Origin: Saprospiraceae bacterium
GTDB taxonomy: Bacteria > Bacteroidota > Bacteroidia > Chitinophagales > Saprospiraceae
Reading direction: 5' to 3'
Assembly (NCBI GenBank): GCA_027486765.1
Contig: JAIXOO010000068.1
Coordinates: 1-52,023, forward strand
DNA: 52,023 nt
This document shows, in pieces, positions 25,423-33,406 of the stretch. The translations under genes were made by a program, and so were the position numbers. The notes under the pieces are model-generated. The model did no database searches. It saw only the letters and a program-made list of their open reading frames with translations, and had not been told where the DNA came from. Each line of letters starts with the position of its first letter. The first letter of the stretch is position 1.

Positions 25423-25483
25423 GGGCAACCCTTGCGGTTGCCCTGTTCGCATGGGGGCAACCGCAAGGGTTGCCCCTACAGCA
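25415..25483. repeat. 29-bp perfect palindrome carrying the stop codons of two convergent genes
   Basis: Arms 25415-25443 and 25455-25483 are exact complements around an 11-nt loop; the arm core is TAGGGGCAACCCTTGCGG. The TAG in the left arm ends the GNAT gene and the TAG in the right arm (minus strand) ends mutY. I recall similar TAGGGGCAACC-type palindromes scattered in unrelated bacteria. Confidence 0.93.
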
Positions 25484-26555
25484 ACAACAACAATGCCCGA
25501 TCTCCCAAATACCGATCAATCACCTTCGGGAATGCGTATTTAGTCAATGTTTCACGATTCACCCAAACCCAATTGGATGGTATTCCTGCGGGTAAAGCCT
25601 GCAAATCGATCTCCCAAAACCGTGCATTCACCACCTGGTGGGTGAGCAACTGTTGAAACACCTTGGAGCCACTGCGTAAAGTATGCGGAGTGAGGGTAAG
25701 CCCGTTTTTTTCCAAAAGCTCTGCCTGCAAGAAGGCCCAGCTTTGCTCTAAACTTTCTTTTTCCAACAAGGGAAATTGGTACAGTTCCAACCAAATGTCT
25801 TTTGCTTCGCGCTTTTGAATCAATACCTGACCTTCAAAATTGAACACGAGGTAATGGAAAAAACGCTCTGTTTTGACAATTTTTTTGCTCTTGACGGGCA
25901 GTTCTCCGATGCGATTTTCCTCCAAGGCCACACAGCGTGTTTGTAAGGGGCATTTTTTGCAGTGTGGGTTGCGCGGCAAACAAAGCGTTGCCCCAAAATC
26001 CATGATGGCCTGGTTGTAGCGACCAGCTTGGGTAGCATCCAGCAAGGCTTCAGCCAATTGGCTGAATTGTTTTTTGCCTTCGGTGCTGTCTTGGGGAGTG
26101 CTGATGCCAAAAAAACGAGCGAGCACCCGAAACACATTGCCATCTACTACGGCATGCGGCAAATTGTAGGCAAAAGAAGCAATCGCTGCAGCGGTATAAG
26201 GCCCCACCCCCTTGAGCAAACGGATGCCATCGTAGGTCGTAGGGAATACCCCACCCAGATCACGGGCAACATAGCGTGCTGCGGCCAGCAAGTTGCGTGC
26301 CCGGGAGTAATAGCCCAGGCCTTCCCAGAGTTTCATTACTTCATCGTCGGGGGCAGCGGCCAGGTCTTCAATGCTAGGGTAGGTTTCCACAAAACGCAGG
26401 TAATAGGCCAAACCCTGTTCTACGCGGGTTTGCTGCAGGATAATTTCTGAAAGCCAAATGTGGTAAGGGTTTTGAATGCCTTTCCAGGGTAAGGGCCGGT
26501 CTTCGGGACTGTACCAGTTCAACAAATTTTCTTGAAAAAAACGATAATCCTCCAT
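25476..26555 (-). CDS. mutY: A/G-specific adenine glycosylase
   Basis: A 359-residue DNA repair enzyme that removes adenine opposite 8-oxoguanine. The helix-hairpin-helix region reads LLKGVGPYTAAAIASFAYN, with the catalytic Asp following in AVVDGNVFRVLARFFG; the catalytic Glu is in LQQTRVEQG. The Fe-S loop is CLPRNPHCKKCPLQTRC. A C-terminal NUDIX-like domain for 8-oxoG recognition covers about 225-350. The ATG at 26555 is chosen over a GTG 12 nt upstream. An intrinsic terminator separates it from the sigma-factor gene before it. Confidence 0.95.
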   Translation of the reverse strand: MEDYRFFQENLLNWYSPEDRPLPWKGIQNPYHIWLSEIILQQTRVEQGLAYYLRFVETYPSIEDLAAAPDDEVMKLWEGLGYYSRARNLLAAARYVARDLGGVFPTTYDGIRLLKGVGPYTAAAIASFAYNLPHAVVDGNVFRVLARFFGISTPQDSTEGKKQFSQLAEALLDATQAGRYNQAIMDFGATLCLPRNPHCKKCPLQTRCVALEENRIGELPVKSKKIVKTERFFHYLVFNFEGQVLIQKREAKDIWLELYQFPLLEKESLEQSWAFLQAELLEKNGLTLTPHTLRSGSKVFQQLLTHQVVNARFWEIDLQALPAGIPSNWVWVNRETLTKYAFPKVIDRYLGDRALLLLL

Positions 26556-26577
26556 ACGATCTTGCACAAAAAAATTA

Positions 26578-26603
26578 GGCGATGAAGATAAGTCTCCATC
26601 GCC
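26578..26603 (-). terminator. Intrinsic terminator of the ECF sigma-factor gene
   Basis: On the minus strand the 11-bp stem (26603-26593 with 26588-26578, GGCGATGRAGA) has a 4-nt loop and is followed by TAATTTTTTT. It lies 107 nt after the sigma-factor stop and 23 nt before the mutY start. Confidence 0.75.
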
Positions 26604-26709
26604 AAAACTGCTATCTAAAAAATAAAAAGGTCAATTGGGTGATTTTAAGGCGGCAGTTCTGCCAGCTTTGAATAAGGTCAGCAAATGTAGTCAGTACCAG
26701 CTTCCAATG

Positions 26710-27243
26710 CTATTCTGCATCGTCCAGCACCATATCGGTGTATCGTTTACCGATCATTTCCTTGAGTTCTTTGCGGGCAAAAAAGATGCGGCTTTTGACC
26801 GTTCCCAAAGGTAGATCCAGGTAATCAGCGATTTCCTGGTACTTGTAACCTTGGTAGTGCATCAGGAAGGGAACTCGAATACTGTCATCGAGTTTTTCGA
26901 TCAGTTGCACGAGTTCTTTCATCATGATGCTTGATTCAGCCCGGTTGTCAATGGTGTTGGCAGTGGAATTGATGTAGTATAAATTATCGGTGGAATCGAC
27001 AATGGTGTTGGCTTTGGTCTTTTTGCGGTAGTTGTTGATGAAAATGTTTTTCATGATCGTGAACAACCATGCTTTGAAGTTGGTGCCAGGGCGGAATTTA
27101 TCCATGTTGGTCATGGCCCGGTAAGCCGTCTCCTGATAAAGGTCTTTGGCGTCCTCCGTATTTTTGGTCAAGTTGAACGCAAAAGAATGGAGAAGGACGG
27201 ACATGCTATTGAGCTGGGTATGAAAATCTGATGGATAAGACAT
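26710..27243 (-). CDS. ECF-type RNA polymerase sigma factor
   Basis: A 177-residue sigma-70 family protein. Region 2 is DAKDLYQETAYRAMTNMDKF and FKAWLFTIMKNIFINNYRKK; region 4 is VPFLMHYQGYKYQEIADYLD followed by PLGTVKSRIFFARKEL. No anti-sigma gene adjoins it; mutY follows after a terminator. The promoter at 27293-27323 has consensus spacing. In Bacteroidota, stand-alone factors of this type are often housekeeping or stress regulators; the target genes are unknown. Confidence 0.9.
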   Translation of the reverse strand: MSYPSDFHTQLNSMSVLLHSFAFNLTKNTEDAKDLYQETAYRAMTNMDKFRPGTNFKAWLFTIMKNIFINNYRKKTKANTIVDSTDNLYYINSTANTIDNRAESSIMMKELVQLIEKLDDSIRVPFLMHYQGYKYQEIADYLDLPLGTVKSRIFFARKELKEMIGKRYTDMVLDDAE

Positions 27244-27292
27244 ATTTGCTGGTTTTAATGGCTATGCTTGCTGCCAAGTACATTTGTTGAAT

Positions 27293-27323
27293 CAAAAGTA
27301 CATACTAGTTCAACAAAATGCAA
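27293..27323 (-). promoter_or_regulatory. Promoter of the ECF sigma-factor gene
   Basis: TTG (27323-27321), 20 nt, TACTTTTG (27300-27293) on the minus strand, with a 5' leader of about 45 nt. The same TACTTTTG box and N20 spacing recur at 28698-28728. The rest of the 339-nt gap up to 27583 is AT-rich and holds only the terminator at 27515-27552. Confidence 0.65.
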
Positions 27324-27514
27324 GAAGTTGGACTTTTTTTTCAAAATATCTTTGATTTTGTTTAATCAGCCTTGGCTTTATTTTAAATAAAAACTTGATT
27401 ATCAATAACTAAACTTTTATTCATTATTTCTCTTTCTTTCAGAAAAAAATGAAATAACGAGTCTGAATTTCAGAATTCGTGATTTCATACCGGATTTGTG
27501 TAAGCATTAGTACG

Positions 27515-27552
27515 ACAAAAAGCCAGCCTTGGATTTAAGGCTGGCTTTTTGT
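27515..27552 (-). terminator. Intrinsic terminator of the LptF/LptG-type gene
   Basis: Perfect 16-bp arms (27515-27530 and 27537-27552, ACAAAAAGCCAGCCTT) with a 6-nt loop, 30 nt after the permease stop. The A/T ends make it bidirectional. Confidence 0.9.
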
Positions 27553-27582
27553 TTAACTTTTTACTTCAACAAAATGTGCAGG

Positions 27583-28680
27583 TTACTTTTGTGCAGTCTG
27601 GATGAGTCGCAAGGCAACAAAAGCGAAAATGATGTTCGGAAGCCAGGCCCCCAGCCATACTGGAATGGTTTGCCCGAGGGCAAATACATTCGTAAATTTG
27701 GACAAAAAGACAAAAATGGCCCCAACCCCTATCCCCAAGGCCAGGTGAAACCCAAACCCACCCCGCACCTTGCGCGAAGCTATGGCCATACCAATGAAGG
27801 TGAGGATAAATATGGTGAACGGATCGGCGGTGCGGCGGTACAATTCAAATTCGTATTTGCGGGTATTGCTGGCGCCTCGAGCGTTTTGTTGGTTGATGTA
27901 GCGCATCAGTCGAGGGGTGACCATCATGCTTTGTTGACTGGAGTAATCCACAAAATCTTCGGGATAAAGGCTCAGGGTAGTGTCTTTGGATTCGGTCAGG
28001 TGCATCTCTAGCCTTTCTTTCAAGCCGTTGAAATGGTGCGTACTGTAATCCCACAGGCGCCATTTGCGGGTTTCGGGAATGAATTCGGCCCGGTCAGCTT
28101 TGGTGTAGCTAATCAGTTCTTGGTTTTTGAACTGTTCGATGCGAAAATCACGGACGGTACTGTCGTCTTTGCGGTAAAAACCGATGAACACTTTGGTACC
28201 CGGTGCTACAAACAAGTGAATGTTGGTGGCCTTACCTTTGTCGTCGTTTTTGTCGATGTATTTGTGGGTAATGTCCTGGCGGTATTTTTCCCCAATGGGC
28301 ATGATGATGTGGGTACAAAGCAGGTACAGCAAGGTCAAAAAAGCAGCTCCAAAAAAATAGGAGCGCATCAGGCGATTGAAGCTAATCCCAGCATTAAAAA
28401 TGGAGATGATCTCCGAGCTATAAGCCATCCGCGAGGTAAAAAAAACCACCGAAATGAGCGTACAGACCGACCACAACTGGCCACCAATCCACAGCATGAA
28501 ACTGGGATAGTATTGCAGCACTATTTCCTTGGTGGTAATGGGCTCTTCGATGAACTTCTCAACTTTTTCACTAAAATCCAGGATGACCGCGATCATCAAA
28601 AAGATCAGCACGGTAAAAAAGAAGGTGGACAAAAACTTTTTGATTATGTACCAGTCCAGGATTTTTATATAGTTGTTCAT
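27583..28680 (-). CDS. LptF/LptG family (YjgP/YjgQ) LPS-export permease
   Basis: A 365-residue inner-membrane protein. Three N-terminal helices (about 15-37, 60-80, 100-122) are followed by a periplasmic beta-jellyroll region (about 130-270) and three C-terminal helices. The opening KILDWYIIKKFLSTF and the block SRMAYSSEIISIFNAGISFNR are family hallmarks. It works with LptB (5708-6454) to extract LPS and pass it to the periplasmic bridge. Whether it plays the LptF or the LptG role cannot be decided here. The ATG at 28680 follows a consensus promoter by about 17 nt. Confidence 0.88.
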   Translation of the reverse strand: MNNYIKILDWYIIKKFLSTFFFTVLIFLMIAVILDFSEKVEKFIEEPITTKEIVLQYYPSFMLWIGGQLWSVCTLISVVFFTSRMAYSSEIISIFNAGISFNRLMRSYFFGAAFLTLLYLLCTHIIMPIGEKYRQDITHKYIDKNDDKGKATNIHLFVAPGTKVFIGFYRKDDSTVRDFRIEQFKNQELISYTKADRAEFIPETRKWRLWDYSTHHFNGLKERLEMHLTESKDTTLSLYPEDFVDYSSQQSMMVTPRLMRYINQQNARGASNTRKYEFELYRRTADPFTIFILTFIGMAIASRKVRGGFGFHLALGIGVGAIFVFLSKFTNVFALGQTIPVWLGAWLPNIIFAFVALRLIQTAQK

Positions 28681-28697
28681 TCCAAATAATTGAAGTA

Positions 28698-28728
28698 CAA
28701 AAGTAGCTTTTTTTAAAGGAGTACCCAA
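28698..28728 (-). promoter_or_regulatory. Promoter of the LptF/LptG-type gene
   Basis: TTG (28728-28726), 20 nt, TACTTTTG (28705-28698) on the minus strand, a full match to the Bacteroidota consensus. The leader would be only about 11-12 nt. Confidence 0.65.
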
Positions 28729-28806
28729 GTCCTTGAGATGTGGATCATTTTTTTGGGAAAAACCTAAAAAAGTTGTAACATCGTTTCTTCAAGTAAACGC
28801 ATCCTA

Positions 28807-30132
28807 GTGAAATCAACTTTTTTACCATCGCGGTTTTTTATCGTTTGCGGCGTACTAATCCTGGTTTTGGCCCTGGGCTTTGCCATTCCCATCTTGTTCC
28901 CAATTGGGCAATTTTTACTTTTTATCTTTCTGGCGCTGGTTTTGACCGATTGGATGCTATTGTTTCAGGCTGGGGTAAACCTGAGTGGCATCCGTCGTTT
29001 GCCTCGCATGATGAGTTTGGGGGACGAAAATCCGGTTTACCTAGATCTGAACAACGACTCCAATCTGACCCTGCGCATCAACGTCATCGACGAGCTTCCT
29101 GAACAATTACAAACCCGCGATTTTGTCCAAAGCCTCACGCTCCAAGGTGGTGAAACGGCCTCCATTCGCTATGATTTACGCCCACTGGAGCGGGGCGAAT
29201 ATAGCTTTGGAGTGACGAACTGTTACGCTACAGGTCTGTTTGGCCTGGTAGAGCGACGGATTCAGCTCAATCAAAACCCTATGAAAGCGGCCGTTTATCC
29301 TTCCGTGATTCAGATGAAACAAATGGAGATGCGGGCTTTTGAGCGCACCACCACCCGCGAAGGCATTAAACACATTCGGCGGATTGGGCACAGTTATGAG
29401 TTTGAACAAATCAAAAATTACGTGGCAGGCGATGATTTTCGCAGCATCAACTGGAAGGCCAGTAGCCGCAAGGAAGGTTTGATGGTCAATCAATTTGAAG
29501 ATGAACGGGCCCAACAGGTGTATTGCATCATCGACAAAAGCCGGGTAATGCGCATGCCATTTAAAGGCTTAAGCTTAATGGATTACGCCATCAATGCAAC
29601 CCTGGCCATTTCCAATATCATCATCAAAAAATACGATAAAGCGGGCTTGATCACTTATTCGGATAAAATTGGCGCGACCATCAAAGCGGACAATCGGCCC
29701 ACCCAATTGAATTTTATCCTCAATGCGCTGTACAAGGAAAAAGAAAGGCCACTGGAAGCCAATTACGAATTGCTTTTCCACATCAGCAGCAAACTCATCA
29801 ATGGCCGCAGTCTGATTTTGTTGTTTACCAATTTTGAAAGTGCTTTTGCCCTCGAACGGGCTTTGCCAATCTTGCGGCGCATCAATCGCCGCCACCTCTT
29901 GGTCGTCGTCTTTTTTGACAATACCGAAGTCCGCGAATTTGCCGAACAAGACGCGAAAGACATTGAAGGCATTTACCAACAAACCATGGCCCGAAAATAC
30001 CTCAGCGAAAAAGCCCAAATGGTACTCACCCTCCGGCAATACGGCATTCAATCCGTCCTTACCCGCCCCGAAGACCTTTCCATCAACACCATTAATAAAT
30101 ATTTGGAATTGAAGGCGAGAGGACTGATTTAG
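28807..30132 (+). CDS. DUF58 family protein
   Basis: A 441-residue protein with two N-terminal membrane helices (about 8-30 and 33-52), a beta-rich extracytoplasmic-like segment, and the DUF58 hallmark YVAGDDFRSINWKASSRKEGL. A von Willebrand-A-like fold follows (YCIIDKSRVMRM, SLILLFTNFES). The start codon is GTG at 28807. Such genes usually sit with a MoxR-type AAA-ATPase and act in envelope or protein-complex maturation; no MoxR gene is adjacent here. The stop codon ends in the first base of a 33-bp palindrome. Confidence 0.88.
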   Translation: MKSTFLPSRFFIVCGVLILVLALGFAIPILFPIGQFLLFIFLALVLTDWMLLFQAGVNLSGIRRLPRMMSLGDENPVYLDLNNDSNLTLRINVIDELPEQLQTRDFVQSLTLQGGETASIRYDLRPLERGEYSFGVTNCYATGLFGLVERRIQLNQNPMKAAVYPSVIQMKQMEMRAFERTTTREGIKHIRRIGHSYEFEQIKNYVAGDDFRSINWKASSRKEGLMVNQFEDERAQQVYCIIDKSRVMRMPFKGLSLMDYAINATLAISNIIIKKYDKAGLITYSDKIGATIKADNRPTQLNFILNALYKEKERPLEANYELLFHISSKLINGRSLILLFTNFESAFALERALPILRRINRRHLLVVVFFDNTEVREFAEQDAKDIEGIYQQTMARKYLSEKAQMVLTLRQYGIQSVLTRPEDLSINTINKYLELKARGLI

Positions 30133-30230
30133 AATGATGAGTGATAAATGATGAGTGATGAATTAATCTTGCTATTTTATTCCTTGAGCGCTGGAAAAAT
30201 TCATCACTCATCATTTATCACTCATCATTC
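30132..30230. repeat. Perfect 33-bp inverted repeat, GATGAGTGAT family copy 1
   Basis: Arms 30132-30164 and 30198-30230 are exact complements around a 33-nt loop. The arm is two copies of an AATGATGAGTGAT word in tandem. It lies after the DUF58 gene and shares its words with 33323-33406. Confidence 0.95.
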
Positions 30231-30327
30231 AATTAAATAAAATGCTTCCCCCAATCAAAGCGAGAGACAGGATGGCCAGCCAAAGGCGTAGGTCTTTGGA
30301 GTAATGGTTCTGTTTAAGGTTCCCCAC
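30229..30327 (-). CDS. Possible 32-residue single-helix membrane protein
   Basis: An in-frame GTG at 30327 opens a 32-residue reading frame with a polar, basic start (GNLKQNHYSKDLRLW) and a hydrophobic helix (LAILSLALIGGSILF), ending at a TGA inside the palindrome arm. The next upstream stop leaves room for a few more residues but no ATG. The pattern of a short charged head plus one helix looks like a real small membrane protein, but the GTG start and the size make this tentative. The 122 nt from here to 30450 are AT-rich without other features. Confidence 0.4.
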   Translation of the reverse strand: MGNLKQNHYSKDLRLWLAILSLALIGGSILFN

Positions 30328-30449
30328 ATTCGTTTTTGGTTTTATGAGTAAAGTGATTTCCCTTTACCTAAACCAAAAAGAGTGCCATATCGATAAATTG
30401 CGAAAAAATAATTGTATTTTTATTTAATATACTTGTAAATAATTGAATA

Positions 30450-31556
30450 TTAAGTTTTTTGAACCCGAACTATTCCGCTTCGATTCGTCGTCTTCCAAAG
30501 TAAAAGATAGATACCCGTGGGCAGAGCAGCCAGATTCAATTGATTGCCTTGGCGCTGAACTGGCCAATTTTTGCCCCGCAAGTCCATCAACTTGAGTTGC
30601 GTTTGTTCCAAATCAATGGGGAACACCAGATGGAGTTTGTCGCTGGTAGGGTTTGGATACACTTTGGCAAAAAACGAGTTGCTCTTTTGTAAACAGACGA
30701 CCCGAATTTCGGACCAACTCGTAGTACCATCCCGATCGACGATTTTTAAGCGGTAATAGTTACAAGCTTCCAGAGGTGTTAAATCTTTAAATTGGTACGC
30801 CCGGAGTTCAAAGCCATCCTCTTGTCCGGGTAGTCGGGTGATTTCATGGAATACAATTGCATCGCCACTCCTTTCGATGGCAAGATAATCTACATTACTT
30901 TCCATGGCGGTTTGCCAACTGAGCAACACCGTTTGGTCTGATTCTTCTTTAGCTGTGAAGGATAAGAGATCTATGGGCAAAAACTGTGCACCGGATATTT
31001 CGACATTGTCAACGCGCAAGGTGGCAGCCATGGCACTGGGGTCTTGAGCAAATGGATGAATTTGGATGGCCACGCTCGCGCCCTGAGGCACCAAAATGCT
31101 ACAATCTGCGCCATAACTGAAACAACTTCCCGCGCCAAATCCGCCATTGTTCAACAAGCCCCAATCCCCCGTACTGGTGTAATAGGAGAGCATGTACTGC
31201 TGAGGTCCACTGCCGGAAGATAAATTGGCTGAAAAACTAAACCCAGAAATGATCAAATCCACCGTGCGTGCGGTAAGGGTAAACCCCATACAATCCCCGT
31301 CAGAATGGGTATCGGAAGTAGGCCAAAAATTGGTTGCCCAGGCGTTTTCGCCACTGCAAGCATTGGGCGTTCCAACATTGTTGCCGCCCGAAAGATAAGC
31401 TTCTGCATTGCTGCAAGACGAAGCCGTGAATGAAGCCCGAATGGGTAGAGAAGCAACCGCTGAGCTCACATTTTCAAACGTCCATTTGGCTAAGGTTTGT
31501 CCGTACAAAGCGCAACCCACCCCCAGCATGCCCAAGGCACACCAAAATTTTTTCAT
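30450..31556 (-). CDS. Secreted protein with T9SS C-terminal sorting domain
   Basis: A 368-residue protein with a signal peptide (MKKFWCALGMLGVGCALYGQ). The middle region is Ser/Gly-rich and beta-structured. A fibronectin-like segment (LLSFTAKEESDQTVLLSWQT, NVDYLAIERS, NYYRLKIVDRDG) precedes the sorting domain KVYPNPTSDKLHLVF ... GIYLL, which directs export by the type IX system. I start at the ATG at 31556, where the signal peptide begins. The N-terminal half is not recognised and may be a nuclease-associated or adhesive domain; no enzyme motif is visible. Confidence 0.85.
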   Translation of the reverse strand: MKKFWCALGMLGVGCALYGQTLAKWTFENVSSAVASLPIRASFTASSCSNAEAYLSGGNNVGTPNACSGENAWATNFWPTSDTHSDGDCMGFTLTARTVDLIISGFSFSANLSSGSGPQQYMLSYYTSTGDWGLLNNGGFGAGSCFSYGADCSILVPQGASVAIQIHPFAQDPSAMAATLRVDNVEISGAQFLPIDLLSFTAKEESDQTVLLSWQTAMESNVDYLAIERSGDAIVFHEITRLPGQEDGFELRAYQFKDLTPLEACNYYRLKIVDRDGTTSWSEIRVVCLQKSNSFFAKVYPNPTSDKLHLVFPIDLEQTQLKLMDLRGKNWPVQRQGNQLNLAALPTGIYLLLWKTTNRSGIVRVQKT

Positions 31557-31614
31557 GGCACTATTTTTGAAATGAAAAATGTGGGTGAGCAACAAAACTG
31601 CTACGAATATACAG

Positions 31615-31651
31615 CATCGCCAGCCCTGAAACAAGTGCTGAGCTGGCGATG
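31615..31651. terminator. Hairpin between the T9SS gene and the beta-CASP gene
   Basis: CATCGCCAGC (31615-31624) pairs with GCTGGCGATG (31642-31651) around a 17-nt loop. It lies about 130 nt after the stop of the minus-strand beta-CASP gene and upstream of the T9SS gene. No U-run follows. Confidence 0.5.
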
Positions 31652-31783
31652 GAGGATGATCAACGTGTTATATGATTGTGCTTTTCTTGAAAATTATCTA
31701 TTGAAAATCAAAATTTTATGCAGGTTCGAATTCAAAATTCTCCGAAATCTGCGAGGGAACAGCTGATGCGAATTTGTCCTCGA

Positions 31784-33193
31784 TTACAGCTCCATTTCCT
31801 GACCCAGTTCCGGTATTTCTACATCGGCAAAACCTGCCCCAAGCAAAAGTCCCCGGAAAGATTTTTGTACCTCGTAGTCGCCGTGGACCAAAAAGATTTT
31901 TTTCGCACTATCCTTTTGATTGCTCAGATAATCGACCAATTCCAATTTGTCTGCATGCGCCGAAAAGGAGTCCATGATTTCAATGTCCGCTTTTACGGCT
32001 TTGAATTCGCCAAACAATTTGATCTCATTCGCCCCAGCACGTAGGCGGCCTGCCGGGGTGTATGGCGCAGCGTATCCTACAATCAAAACTGTGTTCTTGG
32101 GGTCATCAATGCCGTGAAACAAATGGTGTTTGATTCTCCCGGCGTTGGCCATGCCCGATGAAGCAATGACAATGCAGGCTTCAGTGGAATAATTGAGCTT
32201 TTTGGAATCTTCAGTTTTGCGGACGTAACGCAGACCGTTGAAGCCAAAGGGGTTTTCATCAATGGTCAGGTATTCGGACAATTCTTTGTCAAAACACTCA
32301 GGATGAGAACCAAAAATGGTGGTAGCATTCACGGCCAAAGGGCTATCCACGAAGACCGGAATCCGGGGCAAAAGATCCTGATTGGCCATTTGATCCAGGA
32401 GATAAACAATTTCCTGGGTGCGCCCAACGCTGAAAGCAGGAATGAGCAATTTTCCCCCTTTTTCTACACAAGTGTGCTTAATGATGTTGAGTAGGTGAGT
32501 CGTTTCAGCTGGTAATGCCTCGTGTACCCGGTCGCCATAGGTGGATTCGCAGATGAGGTAGTCCATCTCTGGCATGGGGAGCGGATCGCGTAAAATGGGT
32601 CGATGCGGACGCCCAACATCTCCGGTGAATCCAAAATGGATCACTTTTCCCTTTTCTTCAATCTTCAAACTTACACTGGCGCTGCCTAAAATATGCCCGG
32701 CATCCCGAAATAATACTTCCACCTTGGGATGCACCTGAAACCACTTTTCATAAGCATAGGAGGTAAACAGCTCCATTGTAGTGTGGACATCCTCGCTGGT
32801 ATAAATGGGTTCTTCGTAAGCGATGTCGTCAAAATTGTGGTTTTTGCTTTGCCGCTTGCGCTTGTATTCTACCTCGCGCTCCTGGATCATGGCACTGTCC
32901 AACAGCATCAAACTACACAGGCTGCGGGTAGCGTGGGTGGAGTGAATGGTGCCTCGGAACCCGTCCTTGACCAATTTGGGGATGCGCCCGGCGTGGTCGA
33001 TGTGGGCGTGAGAGAGAATCAGACAATCAATCTCGGCTGGATCAAACAACCATTGGGCATTAAAGTCCTCCAGATTTTTGTCGGCACCCTGATACAAGCC
33101 ACAGTCCAACAAAATTTTGAATCCATCCTCTAGTGTAATCAAATGGCAACTCCCGGTGACTTCCCGGGCCGCGCCGCAGAATTTTATTTTCAT
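31784..33193 (-). CDS. Metallo-beta-lactamase/beta-CASP family ribonuclease-like protein
   Basis: A 469-residue cytoplasmic metallo-hydrolase. The zinc motif is SHAHIDHAGRIPKL (62-67 core). It is followed by the beta-CASP insertion with GHILGSASVSL, FTGDVGR, CESTYGDR, PAFSVGRTQE, the IASSGMANAGR block and the C-terminal SFSAHADKLELVDYL. The architecture matches YSH1/CPSF73-like bacterial RNA exonucleases. It probably degrades or processes RNA; a substrate cannot be assigned. It is transcribed alone. Confidence 0.9.
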   Translation of the reverse strand: MKIKFCGAAREVTGSCHLITLEDGFKILLDCGLYQGADKNLEDFNAQWLFDPAEIDCLILSHAHIDHAGRIPKLVKDGFRGTIHSTHATRSLCSLMLLDSAMIQEREVEYKRKRQSKNHNFDDIAYEEPIYTSEDVHTTMELFTSYAYEKWFQVHPKVEVLFRDAGHILGSASVSLKIEEKGKVIHFGFTGDVGRPHRPILRDPLPMPEMDYLICESTYGDRVHEALPAETTHLLNIIKHTCVEKGGKLLIPAFSVGRTQEIVYLLDQMANQDLLPRIPVFVDSPLAVNATTIFGSHPECFDKELSEYLTIDENPFGFNGLRYVRKTEDSKKLNYSTEACIVIASSGMANAGRIKHHLFHGIDDPKNTVLIVGYAAPYTPAGRLRAGANEIKLFGEFKAVKADIEIMDSFSAHADKLELVDYLSNQKDSAKKIFLVHGDYEVQKSFRGLLLGAGFADVEIPELGQEMEL

Positions 33194-33322
33194 TTGACCT
33201 GATTTCTTACAAAGTTCGTTTTCCAGGTCTAATGTAAAATAAAAATGCCATTCCAGCAGAACTTACGTTCGCTAAAATGGCGGATGTGGAAATATAGATC
33301 AGTAAAATTGGAAACGAATTGG

Positions 33323-33406
33323 AATGATGAGTGATGAATGATAAGTGATGAATTGGATTTTCAGCTATGAAAACCGATTGATTTATCACTTATCATTTAT
33401 CATTAA
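33323..33406. repeat. Inverted repeat, GATGAGTGAT family copy 2
   Basis: The left side (about 33323-33353) pairs with 33380-33404 over TGATRAATGATAAGTGAT, with purine differences that still pair as G-U. The stop codon of the minus-strand gene at 33403-33405 is inside the right arm. The words match those at 30132-30230. Confidence 0.85.

Noticed and set aside
27244-27582. Structured RNA or small gene in the AT-rich gap after the LptF/G-type gene
   Set aside because: Only the intrinsic terminator and the sigma-gene promoter can be supported. No open frame or conserved RNA pattern is visible.
31497-31766. 89-residue open frame on the plus strand upstream of the T9SS gene
   Set aside because: It overlaps the signal-peptide coding region of the minus-strand gene, has no family features, and spans a hairpin.
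30132-33406. Recurrent GATGAGTGAT words as a CRISPR or satellite array
   Set aside because: There are only two separate palindromic elements, with no regular spacers and no cas genes.
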